The notes below the pieces were generated by a model that made no database searches, had not been told where the DNA came from, and saw only the letters and a list, made by a program, of their open reading frames with translations. From Pseudopyrenochaeta lycopersici (Eukaryota; Ascomycota; Dothideomycetes; Pleosporales; Pseudopyrenochaetaceae): a DNA stretch of 64,000 nucleotides. The position numbers and the translations under genes were made by a program. The stretch is from NCBI GenBank assembly GCA_003313425.1, contig NHZP01000014.1, positions 868,001-932,000 of the forward strand, given 5' to 3'. This document shows positions 55,401 to 64,000 of the stretch, piece by piece (the stretch's first letter is position 1; every line of letters starts with the position of its first letter).

Positions 55401-56670
55401 TCGAAATGAAGTGGGTACTGCAATCTTTCGCAAATTTCGTGTTTCGCTTTTCTCTCGTCTTTTTCTTATGGCCAATGCGGGTCCCGATGTAGCGCTATGA
55501 CATTGTCCTTTTCAGGGTAGACAAATCGCGATCCCATCTTCAGTTTCTCAAAGCGATACGTGCCGTCTTAGCTTCTACGTCACCTTTGGGTTTTCAACCT
55601 CCATTTGGGAGTCACTCAAGAGGAGGCGTACGACTACCTTGAGGACGAACGTTTCGGGAAAGTTTTCTTGGCCGATCGGTCTATTTCAGCGCCGTTAGCA
55701 TACGTCTAGGCATGTCTTGATGGCAACCATATGCCGCCTCGTATTTGCAAAGTCTACCATGGCTATTCAACTATCCAACCCAATTGTCCATACAATTCCA
55801 AGCTGTGCCGATACACTATGCGCTTGTCGCGAAGAAATTGAAGCTACCATGATCTAGGCGGATTGTATATGCAAGTCGCGTTGCGAATTTCATATCCAAC
55901 GCTTCATGAAGCTGAAGCCAACCCTTTTGAGGTATGCACTATTGATTCTTTACTGCACTAGAGCTTTATAAATATATCTTTCCCCAGAAATCAACGCAAC
56001 GATTTCCAACTTGGAGGTGCATGTTCACTATTTTTGACAGCCTCATCTCCGACCACTGCCGTCTCAATATCACATGCATCGTTGAAATTTTCCAGATACA
56101 TCTAGTCCGTCAACTTCGCGGCCCTACGCAAGACGAAAGAGGAAGCTCGGGGAGCTTAATTTTCAAGATGTGAGCTTTAATGCAAGTAATACGATATACC
56201 ATGACATCTAGCCGCCACGAAGTTGAGTACATGCAGGAACACGAAGCCGAATGGTTTCTCGAAATTAAAGCCGAGCTGTCGTTGGATAGCGTCTTGCTTG
56301 ATGCGGCAGCCTCTGTGCTTTCGAATGCGAGCGAAGCGAACTTAGTAGTGCGGAGACCCTCGGCAGACTAGACCCTTGTCCAGGGCAGTTGCCGTATCCG
56401 TAAAGCATACAGGGTTCAAGGCTGTAAGGCATCACGAGTATCTGGGATGTACTCTTGAAAACAATGTCTAACTCTATCGTCACGCACAATGCACAGGCGT
56501 TATTTCACGTACATAATCAATTCTGTGGAAGAGATGGCGGTCACTGAAGTGTATAAATACGTCCTCGAAGTCGTCGAAAAGCTCGCTCGACAGCAACAAC
56601 TCCAGCCTCAGCTCCAACTTCTTCAACTCCATCAAGACTCCTCGCAGCGACCTACAGTCCAAAAATCATC
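55401..56670. other. Possible gene remnants, unassigned
   Basis: Stretches with coding-like texture occur on the plus strand. One at about 55605-55710 reads VTQEEAYDYLEDERFGKVFLA, one follows an apparent intron near 55932-55986, and one lies at 56180-56371. They do not join into a clear gene and I recognise no family. Confidence 0.3.
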
Positions 56671-57091
56671 ATGAAGTTCACAGCTACTACCATTGCTCTC
56701 GCCCTCCTGGCCCCTCTTACGCTCGCCCAGGATCCCACAGTCCTCGCCCGCGTCCCTCGCGATCCTTCTTATCTCGAGAAACGTGCCAACAGCGCTACTG
56801 TGGTTGTTGACGGCCTGCGCTACCGCACATGCCCCAAGACAAGCTGCTCTGCACCTGGCCAGTTCGCGAAAGGCACGAAGATTAGTCTCACATGCTTCAC
56901 CCGTACCAACACTGAGACCATCAATGGTGATAAGTAAGTGCTGGCCCTGTAAATGATTAGATAATGTAGTATTGGAAGTGAAGTGCTAACGACCGACAAG
57001 GGGTTGGGCGAAAATTGCTTCTTCGCCGGGTAAGGGAAACTGGGTTGCTTTGGCTTTTGGAGAATATGTTTCATGGTCTGGTAAGTCTTAA
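56671..57091 (+). CDS. Small secreted SH3b-like protein
   Basis: Exon 1 is 56671-56933, the intron 56934-57000 (GTAAGT, branch CTAAC, CAAG acceptor) and exon 2 57001-57091, giving 117 residues. A clear signal peptide (MKFTATTIALALLAPLTLAQ) is followed by a Kex2-type site LEKR at about 31-34. The mature part reads VVVDGLRYRTCPKTSCSAPG and ends GWAKIASSPGKGNWVALAFG plus a short tail, the pattern of bacterial-type SH3 (SH3b) domains: LR.R..P.......G.....G......W.K+....G..W+. Three cysteines are present. It is secreted; possible roles are cell-wall or peptidoglycan binding. It is intact and sits between a relic-rich interval and a RIPed retroelement block. Confidence 0.85.
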
Positions 57092-57549
57092 AATGAGAAC
57101 AGGTGTTTGTCTACTGAAGCTAATATCATTTAGGCTCCCTCCCTGCCTGCTGATAGGTTGTAGTAAGTTGAATGCTACACGTGCGTTCGTGGATTCAGTC
57201 GCTTGTAAATAGAACATGTTAAGCTCGCATGTGGTGGACATATTATCTACAATCCCGAGAACAGAGAATGAAAGGCTCTATACAGCCATTCTAGGCTTGC
57301 TCGCGCTTATTCTGCTATGTGAATATTATGACCAAATTTGCAAAGCTGACTACAAAACAGTACGAGAGAGGAGAATTTATATTAAGTCCCCAAACAGAGT
57401 TTTACTACACCCAGGGGTACAGTAAATACCATCCTATACGCTTTGAATCCAGAATACATATATGACGACGTAGTCATAGGTAGTTCTGGGTTGCAGCAAT
57501 CAAGGTTCCCCTGGCAAACGGAATTACTTAAGTGCAATATGCCCTAGGC
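57092..57549. other. Intergenic, no gene recognised
   Basis: Transition from the secreted-protein gene into AT-rich repeat DNA. Nothing specific was seen. Confidence 0.5.
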
Positions 57550-59440
57550 GCTTATGCTATAGTATCGCACTTGCTCTTTATAGTAACTGCTTAGTTTAAG
57601 AGTTAAATTAGGTATAAAAGGCACTATTATTTGTATCTAATTGCTTAAGTACCTATTAGTTATGTACTTCTGTTAGGTATATAATAATAGAGTTATCCTA
57701 TCTCTTTAACAACGTAGGTTTATTCTTATTATCCTACTAAATTCCTTACTATCTAAGTAGTCTAAATAAGATAAGGTTATATAGAATCTCTAGGTAGAAG
57801 GTAACGTTCTCTAATTAGAGTATCTCTATACTATATAGTAACTTAACTTTAATATATACAGTGCTATACCCTTTAATCTATATTTATGTATTATCTGTCC
57901 ACACGCAGTTACTAGGGATAGGTAGACAGAGGTAAGTTAGGCGTTGCGCTATATTATAGATGTGTATTGTCGCGCCTAAATTAAGGATAAATGCATTCTT
58001 TAGCAGATATAGTTAGTTCTTTATTAAGAATACTAACGCGGTATACGCGGCTTTAATTATTAATATAACTCTTCCTTCTAGTTAATCTTTTAAGACTTTA
58101 GGTATTAGTATTTATAAATTCTTAATTAGCAGCGTCTTTAATTATTAGCGCTTTAAGTCTAATAATTTAATTAGCTCTAGGTTATACTTTCTTTTATACT
58201 TAACGAGTTTAGCTATCCTTAAATCTAGTATAAACTACACAAGTACTCTATCTTTATTTAGATAGAAATAATTAAAAAGATTATAGCGCTGTTTATAAGC
58301 ATAGCATTTTATACTTTTAACTACCGCCGTATCCTCTAGAGAGGAATGCTTAGATCTAGTACTACTTTACCTAAATTTATGTTTTCCCTGTGTTCTACTA
58401 TAGTTCTTACCCTGTAAGGCTAATAATACTTCTTCAGCTATACTAGAGGCGTCCCTCTATGCGCCCTAGTTAGATTTACTACTAGCAGGGTATGCAGCGT
58501 CTCTAGCAGTAAAAGCGCTCTTCTACTTACCCTTTTATAGGTAGGAGAAGCTTATATACTCCTAGAAGAGTTTTATTATTTCTTTTCTGTTATAGTTTAG
58601 GTTACTTCTAGCCACCTAGCTAGAGAAGGTAGTTACCTATATAGGTGCTACCTTTTCTACTGCTAATAAGAAATCTTCTATAATATTATTATTATGTTAT
58701 ACCTCTGCGACTCCTTCAGTCTTAGCGTTAGTTACTACTTAATTGTATTTAGCAAGCTAGATATCCTAGTTTACTAGGGTCCTTATTAGCTTTAATGCAT
58801 TATGATATCTTATTCGTGCTCGTTAGCGTTCTTTAAGTGGGTTAATTCCTACTGTCCTTCAGATATCAATAATCTATCAGCGAATCGTAGTACTAGGGAG
58901 GCAGTAGTTGCGCTGAATATACGCTGATACTGTGCTCTAAATGTGCGTTGCAAGTAACTAATAGTTAGCCTATTGTCTGTTATATTTCTTCTTATTAATC
59001 TTGTAGGCTTTAAGCTGTACCTTATAGTCGTCTTAATCAGCCTTATATATTTCCTAGCTTTTAGGTAATAAGTCTAATAGTTTTGTTGGTGTAGCTGGAG
59101 TTGCATTAGTTCAGGACGGGTTTGATCTTGTTAGTTAGCTTAATAATCTAACCTAGTTACCCTAAGAGTTTGACAACGCGCTAGGTGCTAGTCGTTAGAC
59201 TACAGCTAGTACGTAGTCAGCTAATCGTAGTAGGACTGGGGGGATTAGTTCTAGTAAAGGTTCTCTAGTTCTATCAGAGTCTGCGATTACCTATACGTTG
59301 TAGAACTCTGCTTTTACTTTAAGTTGTAGTAACTATAGCGTGTAGTTCGTGTAGTTAGTGAGGATAATTGTAGCGTCGCGTACGCCAGTAATATTTGCGT
59401 AAGACATAGTCCTCGCTCGTTATAGGGTCAGTGAGACTCT
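57550..59440 (-). mobile_element. Copia-type retrotransposon relic, gag part
   Basis: On the minus strand an ATG at 59407 starts a gag-like frame, MSYANITGVRDATIILTNYT, with TGG-to-TAG changes. Further on come PPVLLRLADYV (about 59240) and, near 58330-58180, KCYACKQRYNLFNYFYL with LVKYKRKYN, matching the zinc-knuckle region of fungal Copia gag. Pol is not found leftward; the relic fades out near 57550. Its 5' side meets the Gypsy LTR at 59445 directly. Confidence 0.6.
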
Positions 59441-59444
59441 TAAT

Positions 59445-59612
59445 TGTCAGAATTTAATGAATCTTTTTGGTCATCATCGTGGATCAGAATTTATTTTTTT
59501 GTTGTTCTGTCTGTTCTTTTCTATAGCTCCTCTGCTTCCGGAGGTTCTGTAGATCGCAATAGTTATCAGTCCTACTATTTATCGCTCTTTCCTTGTATTT
59601 GGCAATCTGACA
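59445..59612 (+). repeat. 5' LTR of the Gypsy element
   Basis: 168 bp bounded by TGTCAGA and TCTGACA, perfect 7-bp inverted ends with the standard TG...CA termini. It is visibly less AT-rich than the internal region that follows. The 3' LTR lies outside the window. Confidence 0.7.
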
Positions 59613-62393
59613 CCTATAAGATAATTATATATATAGACTCGTATAATATAGCCCTATAGTATATTATAATTAACTTTAGATAATCTATAAGTATACTACT
59701 ATCTAATACTTCTACCTTTAACCTGCCTAGTACTATATATCCATAAAATACTTTAAAGATACTAACTAGTTAACACTAGTTACTTTATATTATAACTACT
59801 TAATTAGATCTTTAATATTTTAATTACCCTTAAAATAAGTAGTCCTAGTAAATACGTAGCTACCCCTAACTCTTTAACTATATCTACTAAGGGCTGTCTA
59901 ATTAGTAAACTAACTATATTTAGTAGTAACTAATAACACCTTAAAGGATAGTTACTCTAACTTAACCTCTACTTCTACCTCTATAAAGATATTAATAAAA
60001 GTAATAAGGCACTTATTATAATAACTTACCTTATAAGTAAGGTACTAGAGTAGGTTATACTATAATTAGAATAATATATAGACTAAGGAATTATTAACGT
60101 AGAAAATATAAAAAAGTTTAAAGATTAGGATAAGTTTAAAAAATATATCTAATAAATCTTTAAAATATAGACTAAGAAAATTACAGTAGAATAATATATA
60201 TAGGAACTAAAGTAATACACCTTTATTACTAACTACGCTAATAAGTTTAAGTAATACTCTATAATTATTAGATAGGATAATAAAGCTCTTAAAAGAATAT
60301 TCTAATAGGGCCTAAAGCTACAGGTTAGAGAAGAACTTATAAGAATAGAATATGTTATTATAAACCTTAATAACTTAATTAATAACTATATAAGAATTAA
60401 TAATAACCTATATAAACTAAACTAAGAACTATAAAGCTATAAGAAAGGAAGAATAATATATATAGGTAAATAAAAAGGCTATATTTACTACCCTAGAAAT
60501 ACTTATACTACTAGCTACTACACTTCTAATAAACTAGAACTAATATATCTAGATAGCGTTAATAAGAAGTATAGGAATAGGAAGGTAGGAAACTAGAAGA
60601 TAGATATAGAAAAGTTAAAAAGGAATTACTATAACTATAGGAAGAAGGGACACTTTATAAAAAATTATAGGTAAAAGAATAAAGTTACCTAACTTAAAGT
60701 TAATATAATTAAATGCTTTAATAATACCTAATTTAAGAACTAATAGGTAGTTACTACACCTAACTATAGTACGAGACTCTTATTACTACTATAGTAGGAT
60801 AATAACTAGATTATAGAAACCTATAGGTAGGTAACTTTAAATACTTAGGAAATTAACTAGAATAATAGAGCTCTAGCAGAACTATATCTAGGGACCCTAG
60901 TAAACTAGGATTAACTACTACCTGTAAAGAATATTAAGGAAGCATAAGCACTAGATAATAAAATATAGAGGACATAGGGGATACTAGTACTATAGAAAAT
61001 ATATAGTAGGAAATACGTATGCATGTAATGCTAGGACTAGAAAATAAAGTGTAAACCCTTAAATAAGAATAATATATGCTAGGAATACGTAATAGAGAAT
61101 ATTAAGTGTATTAGATTCTCTATAGAACGAGCTAAGCAATAAATTAAATAAAAAGCTATTACCTAGGCAGAGAAAGGATAGAAACTTTTCTAATATAACT
61201 ATAACTAGAGAAATCTAAAACACAGACTACTATTATACCTCTACTATATATATAACTACTACGACTACTATTACGCTATTAAGTTATAAGAAGGACACTT
61301 CCTAATACTAAAAGGGGCGTGCAAATAGTAATAGTATAACTACTAACAGGATAATTGTATTAACTACTTATAGGACAAATAAATAATAAATTATTTCTTA
61401 GGTTATAATAATAAGTACACTATAAATTAAAATATTATTATAAATAAGCGATACACTAACAAATTATAGCAGACTTGTATAAATTTAAGATATAAGCGCT
61501 ATAAACTAGAAAAAGAAGTAAATAGTTTTAAAGAAAATTCTTTTTTAGATAGAAACTAAAAACTAAACCTTCCTATAGTAAGAAGGCTAGAACTAGATAA
61601 GGGATTTATCTATAACTAGATAGTACTAAGAAGTAATACTAGGCTATCTAATAAGAGGAAGAGAGTCTCTTTAGACTTAGAATAAAACTCTAAGAAAAGG
61701 AGCTAAAGGTACTAATAGATTCTAGATTATAAGTAAACTATATCTCTAAGACAGCTATATTAAAAGCAGAGCTATAACCTATCTTAAAGAAAAAACCTTA
61801 CTAGATAATAGTAGTAAATAGGAAGTTAGAAGGGATAGTAACCTATAAGGTTACTACTAGCCTTAGCCTAGCCTCTAAACTATACTAGGTTAGACTAGAC
61901 ATCTTTAGGATAGCTGCTTATAATATTATACTAGGACTACCTTAGTTAAGACACTATAACTTAGTAATTAACTAGATAAAATAAAGAGTATCTGTGCGTA
62001 TAAAAAATAACGTAAGAATACCTACATAATAGTTGTATACCTTAGTAGATAAGAAGATAATAATAAGTATTAAACCTTTATAAAAAGCTAAAAAAACAGC
62101 TACTTTATTAGTAGCTAGTAAAGAACACTAAGAAGAATAAAGAGTTAGTTACTACTCTTAGGATCCTAGAAGAATATAAAGAATTTAGGGATATATTTAC
62201 TAAAAAGGTAAGAAGAGAAGTACTACTAAAATACTAAGAATAGGACTATAAGATAGAACTTATAGAAGGTAAGCAGTCTAGGTTTATACTAATATACTAC
62301 CTAAGTAATTACGAGCTAGGCGTCCTAAAGAAATATATTAATAAAAATTTAGTAAAGGGTTTTATTAGGAAATCTAAGTCCTTAGTACAGTTA

Positions 62394-63667
62394 CGGGACA
62401 AAAGTTTAGTTCGCAAAGCGACGCGTTAAAGCGTCCCTTATTAACACTAAATTTTTAAACTACTACTAAAATACTATAACGCTGTTAATTTAGCTAAGAA
62501 ATAAGTAGTAATATAAGAATAACTACCTAATTAACTCTAAATAAACGTATAAGAATTATCGCGAAGTTAGAAGCAAGGTGTAGCGTAAAGGAGTTAGTAG
62601 AAGAATTTCGCGTTACACCTAAATATATACGCGACACCTTAATCTAAGCGCCCTAAGATACTATTACAACGTAATAAGCGAGTACTGTTTTAAATAGCTT
62701 TAAAGTATCCTAAAATAGAGTATAGGCAGCTCCTTAAAGAAGCTGCCCTTACTAATCAAATATCTGCTAAAACTGCGTATAAAGTGCTTAAGAGATATAA
62801 CTTAAAGAAGTTTAGATATAAGCGTAGACCTAAGATTACTTAATATACAGCAGGAAGAAGAAGAGCGTAGGAGAGGAAGTAGCGGTATTTTAACTAGAAA
62901 AGGAAGACTATACGCTTTTCTAATAAGTACTCTATTTAGAAAGGCTCTAGTTCTAACTAGGAATAGTACTTCTACTATCCTAATAAGAAATAGAGGTATA
63001 AGATAATAGAAGAGTATAATATGTTGCGTCCTCCTGTGTAGATAGTATAGGCGTTAATCTAGATTAATAGAAGGGGGAGGGCTTAGAAGAGTCTGCTAGT
63101 AATTATAGAGAGGGACCCTAACGCCCCCTATAACAGCTACTTAGCTTAGAGCTATACTTAGGCGCTAGAAGAAGGTCTCTTCTATAATTATTAGAGGGGC
63201 AACCTCTTCTAATAGAATAATGCACGTATATATACTACATAAGTAACTAGTAAGTAGTTACAGAGGCACTGTATAAATATTATTAACTTCCTACCCTACT
63301 TACTAGACCTTAACCTTATTAAGTATATATAGTAGGTACTAAAAAGGAAGGTAAATAAGCTTTACTTAGAGCTAGCTATAAACTAGCGAGTCTGCAGAGG
63401 ACTAGGAGCGATTTTACGAAGTATTAAAGGAAGTATAGCAGAAGATCCCTAATTTATACGTAAAGACGCTTATTCTATCTATGCTGTAACGCCTTACTAC
63501 TCTAAGGCATACGTATAGTTATTAAATAAAATATTAAGCTTTTTATAATAAATTAACGCCTTTTTTTACGTTATTACAACTTTTAGGGGTTTATTAATAG
63601 ATAGGGTAGAGAGAGGTGTTAATGTTTGGACCTCGTATTTAGTTGTTAGTGAACCGAACTTTTGTCC
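62394..63667 (+). mobile_element. Tc1-type transposon inserted into the Gypsy RT
   Basis: The ends match as inverted repeats: GGGACAAAAGTTTAGTTCGC on the left and, reverse complemented, GGACAAAAGTTCGGTTCAC on the right. TA flanks both sides (62392-62393, 63668-63669). The 1.27-kb size and its DDE_3-type gene agree with Tc1/mariner. The RT motifs on either side are consecutive, so the insertion point is clear. Confidence 0.85.
62515..63520 (+). pseudogene. Tc1/DDE_3 transposase, RIPed
   Basis: An N-terminal helix-turn-helix reads RIIAKLEARCSVKELVEEF. A middle part has ISAKTAYKVLKRYNLKKFRYK. The catalytic region reads NLFQQNNARIYTTQVT (normally QDNA..HTA) and LNLIKYIQQVLKRKVNKLYP (normally DLNPIE..W..LKRKV). 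A C-terminal stretch rich in short helices ends near 63510. Stops and Asp-to-Asn and His-to-Tyr changes agree with RIP. Confidence 0.8.
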
Positions 63668-64000
63668 TAGTACTGTAGGATACCCTATCCTGTTTACGCT
63701 AAAGAAAGATAAAGTATTAAGGTTATGCATTAACTATAGAAAGTTAAATAATATTACTAAGAAAAACTGCTATCTACTACCTAATATATAAGAACTACGC
63801 GACAGATTAATAGGAGCTTAATATTTTACCGCGCTAGATCTAAGAGGAGCGTATAACTTTATTAGAATAAAGGAGGAAGAAAAATAGAAAACCGCGTTTA
63901 GAATATAATATAGATATTATAAATACACAGTAATACCCTTTAGCCTAATAAACGTGCTAGCAACGTATTAAGACTTAATTAATAACGTCTTAGTAGAATA

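Larger units (their letters stand above)
59445..64000 (+). mobile_element. Gypsy LTR retrotransposon, RIP-degraded, runs off the right edge
   Basis: After the LTR comes a gag relic with a zinc knuckle whose Cys are changed to Tyr (YYNYRKKGHFIKNY near 60630), an aspartic-protease-like LDS near 61720, and reverse transcriptase. The RT motifs are LSNYELGVLKKYI and GFIRKSKS (62300-62390) and, after an insertion, GYPILF..KKD and [14 protein letters not shown] (63675-63760), then YFTALDLRGAYNFIRI (63820-63870) and a segment near the edge. Dense TAA/TAG from CAA, CAG and TGG disable all frames. Confidence 0.85.

Noticed and set aside
59444..59659. 71-codon frame
   Set aside because: It coincides with the 5' LTR of the Gypsy element, so it is not a gene.

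Overview
The window reads as nuclear DNA of a filamentous ascomycete. The evidence is short spliceosomal introns (48-200 bp, several with a CTAAC-like branch site), fungal-specific families (Zn2Cys6 plus fungal_trans regulator, PTH11-type rhodopsin-domain membrane protein, OrsD-type protein, FluG/DUF3435-type protein, fungal CHAT protein, Ayg1-like hydrolase) and strongly bipartite composition. GC-balanced genes alternate with AT-rich tracts whose transposons carry CAA/CAG-to-stop and TGG-to-TAG changes, the signature of repeat-induced point mutation (RIP). A plant-associated Dothideomycete is my guess; the sequence does not prove it.

Layout. 1-1360: 3' truncated membrane-protein gene on the minus strand. 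1.7-5.0 kb: degraded piggyBac relic between inverted repeats, with a small foldback inserted in one arm, then a Tc1-type remnant and paired hairpin repeats. 5.8-7.3 kb: PTH11-like gene. 7.4-9.1 kb: frameshifted pogo-like element. 9.2-11.5 kb: OrsD-type gene broken by a stop and a frameshift and cut off at its 3' side. 12.0-13.7 kb: two non-autonomous TA-flanked elements. 14.0-16.75 kb: heavily RIPed FluG/DUF3435-like pseudogene whose upstream end is repeated at 22.1-23.0 kb. Between the two copies lies an apparently intact intracellular GH3 beta-glucosidase with a tandem-repeat promoter. 23.4-28.7 kb: GST, an F-box/LRR gene and a broken F-box-like gene. 29.1-31.0 kb: complete but RIP-inactivated pogo element with long terminal repeats and TA duplication.

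32-50 kb is the gene-rich core: a WFIY/HRSWTG-motif protein, a Zn2Cys6 regulator followed on the same strand by a DAL5-type MFS transporter (a plausible regulator-transporter pair), the ER-degradation alpha-mannosidase HTM1/MNL1 divergent from mitochondrial TIM50, an F-box/2EXR-like protein with a TPR-like tail, and a two-domain fasciclin membrane protein. 50-57 kb is gene-poor and holds a 16-bp tandem repeat, a CHAT pseudogene, an Ayg1-like hydrolase pseudogene and an intact small secreted SH3b-like protein. 57.5-64 kb is AT-rich: a Copia gag relic (minus) abuts the 5' LTR of a Gypsy element (plus) whose reverse transcriptase is interrupted by a Tc1-type transposon; the Gypsy element runs off the right edge.

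No CRISPR array, rRNA gene or intact tRNA gene was seen. The observation I would follow first is the shared terminus of the two FluG/DUF3435-like copies, which carries a shrunken tRNA-Gly-like acceptor-stem hairpin.
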